Assembly (NCBI GenBank): GCA_958009055.1
Contig: OY253652.1
Location: 62,001-126,000 of the forward strand
Direction: 5' to 3'
DNA: 64,000 bases
Origin: Choricystis sp. odSpoLacu1
Lineage: Eukaryota; Chlorophyta; Trebouxiophyceae
The notes under the pieces were generated by a model. That model was not told where the DNA came from. It worked only from the letters and a program-made list of their open reading frames with translations, and made no database searches. Below are positions 41,014-53,241 of the stretch, in pieces (the first letter of the stretch is position 1; every line of letters begins with the position of its first letter). The translations under genes and the position numbers were made by a program.

Positions 41014-42368
41014 ATGCGCACCCACTATACCCTCCTCCTAGCCCTGGCCATCGTCACCGTCGCCTCCGCCAACCCGGCGGACAGGCGCCCCCCGCCCCTG
41101 TTCCCGCAGCGCGCCGACACGCTCATCCTGGGCGGCGCGGGCACGCCGGAGGCGGGGTCCCTGGACTCCATGCCCACCCTGCGCCAGTTTGGGTGCAATG
41201 GCAATGCTTGTGATGGCGACGGCCACAAAACGAGCGCACTGGGTGCGTGGTGGAGGGGGGAGGGGGTGCGCGCGCTGCCACGCATCTTTGCGTTGGGGGC
41301 GCGCTCGACGCGCGCGCGCCGCCAGGCTGCGATGCGTCATTTCACGCGTGTTGATGGTGTCATTCAGCTACTATGATGCTTCAGCTGTCCAACAAGGGTG
41401 GCGTTTGGGGAGGAGGCTGGGCTGGTGGCGCGCGGGCGGCCGCACGCCCGCCGCGATTGTCCGTCGGGCTGACGAGACCAAAACCAACAACACCCACCCA
41501 CTCTTTCTACCCTCAGCCTCCAACCCAGGCACCGTCACCTACTCCCCCACCACTGACAACGCGTACGTGGGCCACGCGTCCCACGCTGGATCAGCCGTGG
41601 AGGGCGGCGCGTTTGATGCGGCCGGCGCGCGCGTTTCCTCCGCCGCCCCCCCCCACGGCGGCGGCTCCTCCCTGTTTGTGGTCCTGGGCGGGGCGGACGC
41701 GGTGACTCCCGGCGCCGGCGCGAGGGCTGCCTGGTCGGGGGATGCAGCCACCGTGGGCGCGACCCAAGCCAAGGAAGGGCAGGCGGCGGTGGCGACGACG
41801 ACGGCTGCGCCTGCCGCCACCACCACCGCCAAATCCGACGCCTCCGTCGACTCCACAACTCTGGCCCAGGCCACCACGACGCCCACCACCTCCTTCCCCA
41901 CCGCGGGCCAGCACGCCGCCACGCGCGGTGGCGGCGTGTCGACGGCGGGAGGGGAGACCACGTACCTGCGCGCCGACCGCGCCGTGGCGGCGGCCGCGCC
42001 CGCCGCCCTGGACTCGCTGCCCAAGCCGCCCGCGCCGCGTGGGCCGGCGGGCGCGCTGGCCGCCACTGCGCTGACGGCGGTGGGTGGCGCGGCCGCGAGT
42101 GTGAGTGCGTCGGCTGGAGCTGCCGTGCCTCAAGACGCGCCCCCGGCTGACGATGCTGAAGCGTTCAGCATGATGGTCCGGGATGTGGCGGCTGGAGTGG
42201 CGGGGCGGCTGGGGGCAGCGCCGCGGCGGGCGGGGCCAGGTGTGTGAAGAAGAGGGGGGCGTGAATTATTGTTTTGCTTGTTTCTTGTTTTGCTTTGCCC
42301 AAGATCTGCGTGTGGAAAGCGTCCAAGGCGGGTTGGGGGGCGCTGTCGACGCAGGCGGCGTGATCTGA
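41014..42368 (+). CDS. secreted Ala/Thr-rich protein, unknown function
   Basis: Exons 41014-41242, 41517-42239 and 42304-42368 join in frame (phases 1 and 1) to about 338 residues. The first 20 (MRTHYTLLLALAIVTVASAN) are a clear signal peptide. The mature part includes DTLILGGAGTPEAGSLDSMP, RQFGCNGNACDGDGHKTSAL with a possible disulphide pair, a Thr/Ala-rich probably O-glycosylated region (VATTTAAPAATTTAKSD...TLAQATTTPTTSFP) and an Ala-rich helical end with DAEAFSMMVRDVAAGVAGRL. The third exon (DLRVESVQGGLGGAVDAGGV) is chosen because the GTGTGT...CAAG splice keeps the frame; without it the protein would stop at 42247. Extracellular-matrix or cell-wall location is inferred from composition. 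Confidence 0.65.
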
Positions 42369-42648
42369 TCATTCACTCACGGCCCGGCTCCCCTGCCGCT
42401 TTGGACGCTCGCACCACACACGCAGAGTTTGCTTCGCGTTTTGCCTTGTTACCTGCTTGTTTTTCCTTCTAATCACTCGTGCGCCTGCAGCTGCACACGC
42501 TGAAGCCTGTGCTGGATGGATTTGGTGTGAGGTAATCGTTTGGCAGAGTGACTCTGCTAAAGCGAAAACGACAAGACGAAGTCGCGTCGTTCTCTCACAC
42601 TTTTGCTCTCTTTTCCAAGCCACGCCCGCCCACACACCCTCCATCTCA

Positions 42649-43585
42649 ATGTCTATCAAGCACACCACGGCCACTCGCACCATTGCCACTGGGGCGGGGG
42701 CGCCCCGGCCGCCCGTGGTGAGTGGGGTGGCGGTGGTGGTGGTTTGGTGAAGCAACGTCGCACAATGCGCTCTCCGCCTGTCTCCCCCCCGCGCCCCTGT
42801 GGAGCGTCCGCCCGCAATCTACTCTCCCTCGCACGATGTTGCGTCATGCTTGTGCTGCAAAAGGGGAGTGTGTCAGATCGCGTGTCGAGCGTTGGTGGAA
42901 GGAGAGAGAGGCGGGGAGGGAGGGAAAGCGCGACCCCGACGTTCGGCCAACCAGTGATATTTCGACCTGCCCCACAGCCCACCAACCCCAAGCCCTCACT
43001 CCCTGCCCGCGCCGCCGCCGCCGCCGTCGCCCTGCTGATCGCGGCGGCGCCCGCCCCCGCCTTTGCTGGCGATGTGGTTCTCGGCGCCAAAGTGTTTTCC
43101 AACACGTGCGCCGCGTGCCACGCGGGTGGCCAAAACATCGTGGAGGCCGACAAAACGCTGGAGAAGGAGGCGCTGGAGACGTACCTGGCGGGCGGCTTTT
43201 CGGAGGCGTCCATTGTGAAGCAGGCGAGTGGAGGGGAGGAGGAGGGTGGAAACCGCGGCGGCGGCGGCGGCGCACACCCCCCCTTCACCACCACCCCCGC
43301 CAGGCGAGCGTCGCGCGCGGCGGCCCGGCTGGCCCGGGCGCCGCTGCTGACGGCGCCGCCGCGGGCGTGGGCGCCGGTGCTGCGGGTCGATGGTAAGAGG
43401 GGGAGAGAAAGGTCTCGTGAAGGGGAGGGAGGGAAACGTTTTGCGCTCTCTCACACCCACACTCCCACACACAGGTGACCAACGGCAAGGGCGCCATGCC
43501 GGCCTGGGGAGGCCAGCTGTCGCCTGACGAGATTGCGGCCGTGGCGGCGTACGTGTACGACCAGGCCTCGGGGGACAAGTGGTGA
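42649..43585 (+). CDS. petJ: cytochrome c6, plastid lumen
   Basis: This soluble haem protein carries electrons from cytochrome b6f to photosystem I, standing in for plastocyanin. Exons 42649-42717, 42978-43223 and 43475-43585 give 141 residues. A bipartite targeting region comes first: a Thr/Arg/Pro-rich transit part, then a hydrophobic thylakoid signal [17 protein letters not shown] ending in a typical cleavage site. The mature 88 or so residues start [20 protein letters not shown] with the CxxCH haem motif, then [20 protein letters not shown] and the Met ligand in [20 protein letters not shown], ending [11 protein letters not shown]. The second intron begins with GC (CAG|GCGAGT) rather than GT; the joined protein matches algal c6 exactly at that point. 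Confidence 0.96.
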
Positions 43586-43808
43586 TGATGAGAAGAGGAG
43601 TGACAAAGAGAGTGAAGTGACGGCGCCGCCGTGTGACCACGAAACAAGAAAAACAGCGCTCGCTCGTCACTCTCTCCCTGCCTCCTCCCCACGCGGACTC
43701 CAGCTAGAGAGAGCACCCGCACACCGCTCTCTGACCTGGACGCACAGAGAGGGACACCCGGCAACCACCAACTCCCACTGCCACTGCCAACCTTTGCCTT
43801 CCCACCCA

Positions 43809-44877
43809 ATGGCGCGCAAGGCCTCCCTCGCGGCGCTGCTGCTGGCCGCCCTGGTGGCCGTCGCCGCCGCCGACGCTCCCGCCCCGGCTGCCAGCGTGAC
43901 ATCGATATTGGCGCCGGCCCCCGCGTCCGCGACGCGTGAGTAGAGAGAGGGGAGAGAGGGAAGGGCGCCGACAACGCTCGCATTGGCGGGTGCGGGGCTT
44001 CCCGCCACGCCCGCCTTTCTCCGCCCTCGCGCACGCATAACTTCCACCTAGTGCACGACTGTGGATCACAATGCGCTGTGCCACAGGCATGTGCAGCCAG
44101 ATTAGGCCCGTTTTCGATGGGTGTCGCTCACACACGCCCCTCCCTCCCCCACCCTCCCCACCAGCCCCCGTCATCCCCACTGCCGCCTCCCTGTCCCGCG
44201 TCGGCCCCAACGGCGTCCCCACCGACCTGGGCGCCTCGCTGCACATGGGCCCTGACGGCCTGACCGCCCCAGGGCTTCACGTTGGCGCCGATGGGGTCAC
44301 CCTCGCCTCCACGGGGGGCGCCGTCATCGACCCCGGCCAAGCCGCCGCCGCGGCCGCCATGCTCAACTCGGCGGCCGCCACGTCGGGCGTGCGGTCGGTC
44401 AAGCTGACGCAGGATGGGGTGACCATCAACCCTGGAGCACCGGACGCGACTTCGTTGCAGTTGAATTCACGTGGCGTCGCCGTCACCGCCCCCCGCGTCG
44501 GCCCCAACGGCACCGCCGACGGCGCCTCTGGGTCGGCCACCGTGCAGCTGGCCCTGCCGTCTGCAGGTGTCAATTCCACCATTTCTGCGCTTGCGCCCCG
44601 GCTCGCGTTCTCCCTGGTTCCTGACGCCGCCAACGGCGCCGACATCGCGCTGGGGGCGGGGCCCGGGTACTCGGCCGCCGCGGACGCGGCTGCGGATGCC
44701 GCCGTGGCGGCGGGCGGCGGGAGGCCTGCATCTGGTGGGGTGGCTCAACAGCAGCCAAGAGACACGGCGGCCGTCGGCACAGCCGCCGGCCCGGGCGCCA
44801 CCAACCAGGGGGGCGTCGTCCAGTTTGGCCTGCCCAGGCCGTTTGGGCCGTTTGGGGGGCTGCCGTTCGGCAAATGA
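43809..44877 (+). CDS. secreted protein with Gly-Pro/Asp-Gly repeats, unknown function
   Basis: Exons 43809-43935 and 44165-44877 give 279 residues. A signal peptide (MARKASLAALLLAALVAVAAA) precedes a Pro/Ala-rich stretch. Exon 2 contains spaced short repeats: RVGPNGVPTDLGASLHMGPD, GLTAPGLHVGADGVTLASTG, KLTQDGVTINPG, LQLNSRGVAVTAPRVGPNG. Each has the x-G-x-[ND]-G-V turn typical of beta-strand repeats. The tail is Ala-rich, then ends GLPRPFGPFGGLPFGK. There is no transmembrane span, and no enzyme motif is visible. It is one of several signal-bearing genes between 41 and 57 kb and may be a matrix or cell-wall component; that is inference. Confidence 0.65.
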
Positions 44878-45121
44878 AGGCTGTCGCTATTTTAAAGAGA
44901 GAGGGGTTGTCTGTGTTTTTGCGATCGGTCTTTCGTCCTTGCCACTCCTCCCCTCTTTTTCCTTTTTGTAAACAGAAGAGAGAGTACAGGGTGGCCAGGG
45001 CGTTGTGTGTCGTTGCCCCCCCCACCCATCCATTGTTTGTTTTTTTTTTTTTCCAAAAATCACTCTTTGCACGCACAAAACCAAAACCCAAAACAAACAA
45101 CACATTTTTTTCACCCCATAC

Positions 45122-46535
45122 TCAACCAATCGTCATCGTCACCGGCAGCCCGCCCGGCCCGACCCCCTTGATCGTGGTCGTGGTGGGCTGGGTGTCGGGC
45201 ACCCCCAGCGCGGGCGCCCCCCGCGCCCCGGGCGGCTGGATGAGGCTTCCGCCGCCGCCGCTCGATGACGACGCGACAGGCTGAGCAGTCGCCGCGCCCG
45301 CCGCCGGCTGCTGCGCAAACGACACCCCACCCGGCGGCGGCAGCGGGGGCACGCTGGCCGCACCCCCACCCCCACTCGACGGCATGGCCAGGCCAGGGTT
45401 GGAGGCGGACAGGGGTGCCGTCGAAAAGCCGCTCCCCCCCCCCGATTGGGGAGAAGCCGCCCCCAGGCACGGGGGCGGGCCCCGTGCCTGCATCATTCGT
45501 AGGGTACATCGACCGTTTGACGGAGGCGGCGCCGCCTGATCCAGGAAAGGAGACGGCGCCTTTCACAGCGTTGACGTTTGACGGTTCTGGGAGGGAGCCC
45601 GCCACATTCATTTGATTGGCCAGCAGGTTTGGCTGCCCATTCGAACCACCACCGTTGCCACTCGCCGCTTCCTGCTCTTTCTGAGACGCCACCCACGCCG
45701 CGTCGGCGGCGGGGCCGTCATACTTGGGGGGGACGTAGCCCTTGGGCGCGGAAACGTCAGACACCTCTTCGACCCCGGGCGCCGACGCCATGCCCCCAAA
45801 CACGCCGCTGCCGCCGCCCTGCACCCCCGTCACCGCCAGCACTTGGGCGGCGCCGGTGCCGATGGGGGCGGCGGCTCTGTCGGCCGCTTTGTGGGCTTTT
45901 GACTCGCGCGCAGTCGGCGGGCGGTTGGTGTTGGGGGCCGTCACGACTTGTGCCCCCCGCCGCCTGGGCTGCGCTGGCGGCGGCGCGGGCGGCGTCAGCG
46001 CCGACGGAGGCGAGGCCGGCGGTCAGGCCGGTGTCGTCGAGGGCGGCCTTGACGGCCTGCGAGGGGGACAGGCAGGGAAGGTGGGTGGGTGGTGGGGAGG
46101 GGAACACCAGGGCCTCACGCACTGTCCTCATCCGCTCCTCCCCCACACCCACCCACCTGCCCTCCATTGCTGGTGGCCAGGCCCACGGCGGCGGCTCCCA
46201 GGCCGGCCAGGCCGTCGAGTTGGCTGTGGGAGGAGTGAGTTGGGGGCAATGCGTGAGTTTTGTGCTCCCACCGCCACTCTCTCGTCTCTCGCTCGCCGAC
46301 GCCAACGCTGGCCTGGTCTTGTGAGCGAGCCATGCACTCGTCGTCTAGTGCGGAGTGTGGCCCCGGAAACGGGCGGCAGCAGCCCGCCATTGCCTCCCCC
46401 GCTGGCTGTCCAATGGCGGGCCTCCCTCTCCCCTCCTCCTCTCTCTCACCCGGACGCAAACGACAGCCAGTCCACCAGCAGGACGGCAATGTAGAACGCG
46501 CCCCCGCCGCGTGGTGCGGACCGGCGGGCGCGCAT
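45122..46535 (-). CDS. secreted or membrane-anchored Gly/Pro/Ser-rich protein
   Basis: Exons 46535-46450, 46223-46157 and 46056-45122. The start MRARRSAPRGGGAFYIAVLL VDWLSFAS is a basic n-region plus hydrophobic segment (signal peptide or anchor). Exon 2 gives LDGLAGLGAAAVGLATSNGG and exon 3 opens AVKAALDDTGLTAGLASVGA. The remainder is low in complexity: PNTNRPPTARESKAHKAADR, KGYVPPKYDGPAADAAWVAS and a Gly/Ser/Pro-rich end closing with TTTTIKGVGPGGLPVTMTIG. The frame shifts at a C6 run (45953-45958) and a C10 run (45434-45443), taken as indels. It converges on the preceding secreted gene; their 244-bp shared 3' region holds only poly-T runs. Confidence 0.55.
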
Positions 46536-46728
46536 GGTGCGTGTGGAATGAACAAAGGGAGAGAAAAACGCACGCGCGAGAGTGTACTTGTTTTGTGTCG
46601 GTCTCTCAAAAAATGGACGTCGTTGTCTACACATCGCGCCCCGCTGCTCCCCTAAAAACAGTGTCACAGGAGGGATGGGTTGGAATGAAAGGGAAAACAA
46701 AGCAAAAACAAATCAAAAGAATGAAAAA

Positions 46729-49700
46729 TCAGCACTCGGCGGTGGGCACAGCAGCAGCCCACGATCCTGCCGCCCGCGCCGCGCCGCCACCCCGCCCCCC
46801 CCGCCACCGTGGACGGGGGTGGCTCCGAGAACGTGATGCTGGCCAGGCGCAGCGCCGCGCGCACCCGGTCTGCCAGGGAGGAGGAGGAGGATGTGGGGGC
46901 GTCGCTGGCGGCGTCGAGCGGCGGCGGCGCGGGCGCCGGCGACGGCGGGGTTTTGGCCGCGCAGCCCCCCCCCCCCCTGCAGCCGCTTGACAGCGATGGC
47001 CACGACCGCCGCCAGGGCGGCCGCCAGGACGACGCCAGCGGCGCCACCCCCCACCGCGGCCGCCACGACGCGCGGGTCGCGGGGGATGGTGGCAGCACCG
47101 CCCGCGGCGGCCGCGGCGGCTGCCTGGCCGGCCGGGAGAGGCACGCACGTGCCGCCCGCCGCCCCAAACCCGGCCGCACACTCGTCGCACCCTGCGCCCG
47201 CGTAGCCGACACTGCACACGCATGCACCAGACGTGGCGATGCACACGCCCCGCCCCGCGCAGGGCGCGCCCCCGGGGGCGGGGCAGCGCAGCGCTTTCAG
47301 CGGGCAGTCGCGCGGGCACCCGCCCCCCGCGTGCGGCGCCTCCCCCACCCCACACACGCCGTTGCCGCACACGGGGGTGGCGGCGGCGACTGCGACGCGG
47401 CCACCAGCGGCGGTGAGGGCGGCGGCCACGAGGCCGGGGGAGGGGATGGCCGAGACGTTGAGGCGGGTGGCGCGCGCTCCAGCAGCGAGCGTCAGCGTCG
47501 CTTCGGGAGGCACACTGGCCGACCCCAGCACCGCCCGCCTCGACTTGCGGGTGGAGCCGGTGGACAGGGAGGTCGCGGCCACGCCCAGCGCGGCGGCGGC
47601 GGTGGGGAGGGGGTCGGATCCCAGGCCACCGACGCGCACGCTCACGCCGCACGCGGCGCCGTCGCCGTCGCACACGCCGCACGCATCCAACCACCCGCTG
47701 GCGCAGCAGAGGCCGCCGGCATCCAGCACGCCCGCGCAGCAGGCGCCCGTGGCGTCAATGGCCGTGGCGTTGCCGCCGCACACGCCGCACGCGTCCAGGC
47801 GGCCGTCGGCGCAGCACGCGCCGCGAGCGTCGACAATCGCGCCGCGGTCACAGCAGGCGCCATCGGCGTCGACTGCGCCCGACTCGCAGCAGGCGCCGTC
47901 TTTGTCGGCGACGGCGGAGGCGCAGCCGGACGGCACCTCGCAAAAGACGCCGGTCGCGCCGTCGGCGCAGCGGCAGGCGTTGGTTTCACACATGCCGCGC
48001 CCCGAGCAGCCACCCTCGGGCGCCGCCGCCTGGGCTGCGCAAAAGTCGCACGCCCTGTCGCCGCACGGCATGGTGGTGGCGGGTTTGGGGACGCGGGCTT
48101 CACAGGTGGCGTCGTCGGCGGGGGCGTCGTCAGCCACGCGCTGGCACGTCACTCTGCGCGTCGCGCGCCCGCCGCCGCCGCAGCTCACGGAGCAGGCCGA
48201 CCAGCTCCCCACCGACCACGCGACGGGGGCGCAGGGGGCAGTGTTGCAAGGGCGATCAGACAGAGGGCGGGAGGAGGCGTCGCAGTCGGTGCCGCGGGGG
48301 CACCAGACGGCGCGCGTCGCTCGTCCGCCGCCGCACGGCGCGGAGCACCCCCCCCACGCGCCCACGCTCCAGCCATTGCTGTTGGAGGCGGAGCAGGTGG
48401 CCTTGTCGTCACCACCACCACCACGAGCCGTCGTCATGTCGGCGGGGGAGCAGGCAGCCGGCTTGAGCAGCGCGCCCGCGGGCGACGCGCACGCCGCGGC
48501 CGACGCGTTGCCGCCGCCGCCGCACGGCAGCCAGGCCACGGTGATGGGGGCGGCGCCCAGCGCTGGGTTGGCGCCAGGTGCGGCCCCCAGCTGGGCACGC
48601 GGCGCCCCCGGGCGCGGCACCACGCCATTGGTCGGCGCCGTGTCGCCGCGCGCGCGCGCGCGGCCGCCGCGCCCGACGCCAGCGGCCGGTGCACCGCGGT
48701 CGGCGGTGCGGGCGGCGGCAGTCTCTTCGCCGGCTTGGGCGCCCTCGGCGGCGGCGGGGGCGGCGGGTAGGCTTTGTGGGGGCGGGTGGGGGTGGGGGGC
48801 GGCGGCGCGCCCGTCGAAACCAGAGCAGCATCAATCCGCGGCCACCCGGGCGTCGCCCCATACCCCGCCGCCGGCTCCCGCCCCTCCATCTTGCCGCCAT
48901 CCGCCGCCGTCACGTCCAGCGTGTACTCGCCAAAGCGGCCGTCCACGCCATCCACGACGATGGCGTAGGCAACGCCCGCGGACGCGTTGAAGGTGATGGA
49001 GGGGGAGTAGCCGCACGTGTCGTCAGCGCAGGCGATGACGCGTGCGGTGGCAGACGGCGGCGCTTTCGCCCCCAAATCAGACAGTACGTACAGCTTGGCG
49101 TCAAACGCGCCGCCGTTGCCGTCGGCAGAGGAGGAGGCGCCGTTGCCGCTGCCGCCGCAGAGGGAGGCGGTGACCAGGCCATCCCGGGTTGGCGAAAAAT
49201 AGTACACCACGTCTTTGCCGCCGGGAGCATCCGGCGTGGCATCGCCATCATCGTCGCCATCAGCAGACGCAGAGTGGACGGGGGAGGGCGCGGAGGACGT
49301 GCTGCCACCGCCCAAGTCGCCATCAGTGCAGGAGGAGGTCAGCGCGTCGCCAAAAAAGTAGGTGTTGCCCGCGTCGCGAAACGGCAGCTTTTTGACGACC
49401 TTCGGAAACGCGGGCGTGTCCCCCCTGCGATCATCAATCGCCAGCCGCGGCTTGGCACCATCAAACGTGATGTCGTCGGAGGCCAGGTCGGCGGTCAGGG
49501 CGAGGGGAGGGGGGGAGGCGTCGGCCCACAGAGAGGCGCGCACGTCGATCGTGACTGGGCGCGGCGCGCTCCAGTCGTTGGGCGTGAACGTCAGCTTGGA
49601 CGGCGACACCCGCCCCCGCGCACCGTCTGTCAGCGACAGGGACGCAGTCACGGGCGCATCGGGTTGGCGGGCCAGGGAGACGTTGACGACGAAGAGACCG

Positions 49701-50524
49701 AAAGCGGTGCCGCGGGCGTCGGACGAGGGGGCGGCACCGCCCGCGGCCAACGCGACGGCCACCGCGCCGCGCGGGTTGGCCACGTCGGCAGCTGATCCAC
49801 TGCCTGCGCCCCCACTCCAGCCGCCACCCGCGGCCACGGTGAGGCGTTCGGGGGAGAAGGTGGCGACGGGGCGGGTGCCGGCGCGGAGGAGGAGGTTGGG
49901 CGCGCCATCCAACGCTTTGGCACTGTTGAACCCGCCGCTCGCCTTGGGCTCGCGCACCGCGCCCCACGTCCCCCCCGCCGCCAGGGAGGAGAGGAGAGCG
50001 TCGCGTGACGCGCCGGGGTCCTGTTCCAGCAGCAGGGCCAGGGCGCCGGCGACAAAGGGCGCTGCTTGAGACGTGCCCGACCGAAACGCGGTGGAATTGT
50101 CAGACGTCGCGGCCGCCGACAGGATCTCCCCCCCGGGCGCCCACACATCCACGCAGCGTCCATAGTTGGAGGCGACGCCGGGTTCCAGCCACAGCCGCGT
50201 GTCGTCGGCCGAGGTGGCGGCGACGGTGACGGCGAGGGGTTCGCGCGCGGGCGATTTTGTGCACGCGTCCGCGTCCTCATTGCCCGCCGCCACCGCCACG
50301 GGCACGCCCGCCGCCGCCAGGGAGCGGACGGCGACGTCGAGCGGGTACTGGGATTCCCCGCCCAGCGCCATGACGACGACGGCGGGAGACGCGTGGTGTT
50401 GCCTCACCCAGTCCAGGGCTTGCACCACGGCAGCCACGGACCCATTGCCGCCACACTCCAGCGCGCGCACAGAGTGCAGGGTGACGTTCTTGGCGACGCC
50501 ATAGGTGAGGCCGCCGACAGAGGC

Positions 50525-50555
<31 letters not shown>

Positions 50556-51775
50556 GAGCCTTTGTCGCCCGATGAGAGCGGAGAGTAGACTTCACTCGCA
50601 CGGGAAACACTCCCTCCGCCCTCCAGGTCGGGCGGCCAAAATTCTTGGTGGGTGACGCGCACCCCGGTGTCCACGATGTAGACGTGGACGCCGGTACCCA
50701 GGGCGTGAGTCGTGTACTTGCCATCGAGCGGCAGCCTGGCCTGGTCCAACCGGTCCAGGGGCCAGGGGGCGGATTCCTGCTCGTACAGGGGGCGGGGGTC
50801 GCCATCGTTGCCGCCCGCCGCGTTGGGGGGGGCGCGGGACAGGAGGGAGCGGAGGCGGTGGCGCGGCGCGGCCGCGCGGAACGTTGCGCGAGGCGGCGGC
50901 GCGTCATCGCCAGCAACCGCGCCGCCGCCCACCCCCAGCACTGGAGTCACACGCACACCCGTGTCCTCGTGCACCGAATCCACGGCGCCGGGGGGGAGGG
51001 CGGCCAGGAAGGCGCGCAGGGAGTCGAGGGTGAAGCGGCCGGCCGCGCCGGACAGCGCAGCGTTGTAACGAGCGCCGCACACACCGTCAAACCTGCCGCC
51101 CGTCGCAGCAGCTTCGGCGCAGAGGGCGTCCAGGGGGGGAGGGTGGTGGGACGTGGACCACATGAAGATCCAGCTGTGTATGGGAAGGGGGGAGAGGAGG
51201 GGTGGTTGGGGGCGGGGTGTGAGTGTGTGTGAGCGGCGCACGGTCGGACGGGGGGCGTGAAGAAGGCACGCCGAGCGTCGGGGCGTCGCCCTCCCAGCCC
51301 GCCCCTCGGCGCGCGCTGCGCGTGCCCGCTCCCACACTGCCTCCCACTCTCTCGCCGACACTCACGTCCTCTCATTGTCGGAGTCAGGGACGCCGTGCGG
51401 GGCGTCGGCAGGGCTGTGGGGGAGGGGGGGGGAAGTGGTGAGAAGGGGAGGGGGGCAAGAATGCGAGAACACCGGTCTCACCCCCCGGCCTCGCCATGCC
51501 CGCGCCACGTTCCGTCCTCCCAGACCCGACCCCTCCAAGCGCATGCACTGCTCCCCAGGCAGCGCCTGAGAGCGTAAAAAACAGGGGCGCGCTGCGCCCC
51601 CAACAACACAGCACACTCACCGCGAGCACGCGCCCAGAATGGGCGTCTCGCCGCCAGCGTCCAGCCGGCACGGGCCGCCGCCTGTGGTCACGTGATGGTG
51701 CGTAAGCTTGGCATCGACACACGCCACGGTCGCCGCCAGGGCGACGAGCGCGGTGAGGGCCGCAGCGTGACGCAT
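46729..51775 (-). CDS. large membrane-anchored subtilisin-like protease with TSP1 and EGF-like modules
   Basis: Exons 51775-51621 (signal peptide MRHAAALTALVALAATVACV), 51413-51366 and 51173 onward, about 1,670 residues. An I9-like prodomain precedes an S8 peptidase of proteinase K type with an intact triad: Asp in VYIVDTGVRVTH (near 50680), His in CNGHGTHVAASV (near 50540) and Ser in FRSGTSQAAPFVAG (near 50075). Further beta-rich regions follow, including a pre-peptidase-like C-terminal domain (VYYFSPTRDGLVTASLCGGS). Next come two thrombospondin type-1 repeats (WSVGAWGGCSAPCGGG, WSVGSWSACSVSCGGGGR), an EGF-like module, a Cys-rich DGACC repeat block and a second EGF-like module. A transmembrane span (AAAVGGGAAGVVLAAALAAV) leads to a cytosolic tail. 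Frameshifts occur in a CG run near 48641-48670 and a C13 run at 46965-46977. The exact C-terminus is uncertain (46664-46729). It is related in catalytic type to algal sporangin-like subtilases. Confidence 0.85.
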
Positions 51776-52004
51776 CGAGATGTGTTGGCTAGCCGTGGGC
51801 CTGCTCGTTGTCACGCGCCCATGTGTGTCGCGGTGTGTGTGGAGGCAGCGCGTGTGTGCGGGAGAGCACGGCCTTGGTGGGAAGGGGTGGCGCCCTACCA
51901 AAGTAACGGGTGCGGACGTTTTGTTTGGGGAGGAGAGCGAGGTGTGTGCGCGCGCGCAGGCGGAAAAACCAACCACGACGCCCCCCCCACTCTTCCCCTC
52001 CGCA

Positions 52005-53093
52005 ATGGGCCGCCGCACGCACGACCACGGCGCCGGCGGCGCCCCCATCCCCGCCGTCAACCACCGTCACCCATTTGTCCAGCCTCTCCCTGGCGAGCGC
52101 CTGGCGCACCCGCCCCCGTCGCCGCCTCCCCCGGCCCCCCCCGCCGCGCGACGAGGAGCAGCCTGAAGCTGCGCCCTCCCTCGACGACGATGAGCACGTG
52201 CACTACTCCCACCGCGCCCCCTGGCTGCGGGCGGTGGTATTGGGCGCCAACGATGGCCTCGTGTCCACCGCCAGTCTGATGCTGGGCGTGGCGGGTGGCG
52301 AGTGAGTGTTTTTTTTGTTATTCGTGGGGTGGTGGCGGGAGGGGTTGGCCTGCCTCCCCGCCCGCGCGCTGCCAGCCAAGCGTGTTTTGGAGAGGGGGGC
52401 CACCGTGTCGGTGTGGGCGGTGGGCAGAAAACAACGATCGTTTTTGTTTTCCAACACCCTTCCCCCCCTCCCCCCTTTAACCCCCTCAGAAACAACCGCA
52501 GAGCCATCGTCCTGGCCGGCGTCGCCGGCCTCGTCGCGGGCGCCCTGTCCATGGCGGTGGGCGAGTACATCTCGGTCGCCTCTCAGCGGGACGCTGAACT
52601 GGCCGACGTGGAAAAAGAGAGGGCGGAACAAGAGAAAGGGCCGGCCGCGCGCGAAGCAGAGGAGAGAGAGCTGGCCGCCATCTATCGCGCGCGCGGCCTG
52701 TCCCACGACCTGGCGGCCGCGGTGGCGGCCGAGCTGTCGCGCGGGGATGACGTGGTGCGCCACCACGCGCGCGATGAGCTGGGCATTGATTTGGATGCGC
52801 TGGCCAACCCGATTCAAGCGGCCGTCTCCTCCGCCGCCGCCTTCACCGCGGGCGCCGCCGTCCCTCTGCTGACCTCCGCCTTCATCACCAACGCTGCTGC
52901 CAGGCTGGGGGCCCTGCTGGCTGCCTCGTGTATGACGCTGGTGGCGTTGGGCGCGATCGGGGCCGGGTTGGGCGGCGCCTCCCCTCTCCGCGGCTCCCTG
53001 CGCGTCCTGATCGGCGGGGGCGCCGCCATGGCGGTCACGTATGGTGTGGGGCGCCTGTTTGCGCTGGGCGGGGCGGCGCCGATGTCGGCGTAA
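52005..53093 (+). CDS. VIT/CCC1-family iron-manganese transporter
   Basis: Exons 52005-52301 and 52490-53093. A His/Pro-rich N-terminus is followed by a frame shift at a C8 run (52135-52142), then the transporter: LRAVVLGANDGLVSTASLML, then across the splice site ENNRRAIVLAGVAGLVAGAL, SMAVGEYISVASQRDAELAD. A cytosolic helical metal-binding region rich in Glu comes next (EKERAEQEKGPAAREAEERE, LAAIYRARGLSHDLAAAVAA, HHARDELGIDLDAL). Three more membrane spans complete about five in all. The family moves cytosolic Fe2+ or Mn2+ into vacuoles. The G-NDGLVS and SMA-GEY-S motifs and the metal-binding Glu residues are present. It starts 229 bp from the divergent protease gene. Confidence 0.92.
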
Positions 53094-53241
53094 AGGAGAG
53101 AGGTTGTTTTTTTATTTGTTTTCTTGAAGTGTTAGAACAAAAAACGACCTGTGCAGGTCTGCTTTTTTTTCTTTTCTTTTTTTCTCTCTCTCTTTGTGCA
53201 CACCAACACCACAAATCAAACCTCACAAAACATCTTCTCTC

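Noticed and set aside
43303..43393. Extra coding exon within the second cytochrome c6 intron
   Set aside because: It has splice-like borders, but including it gives an Ala/Gly insert and an immediate stop, and the conserved cytochrome sequence is continuous without it.
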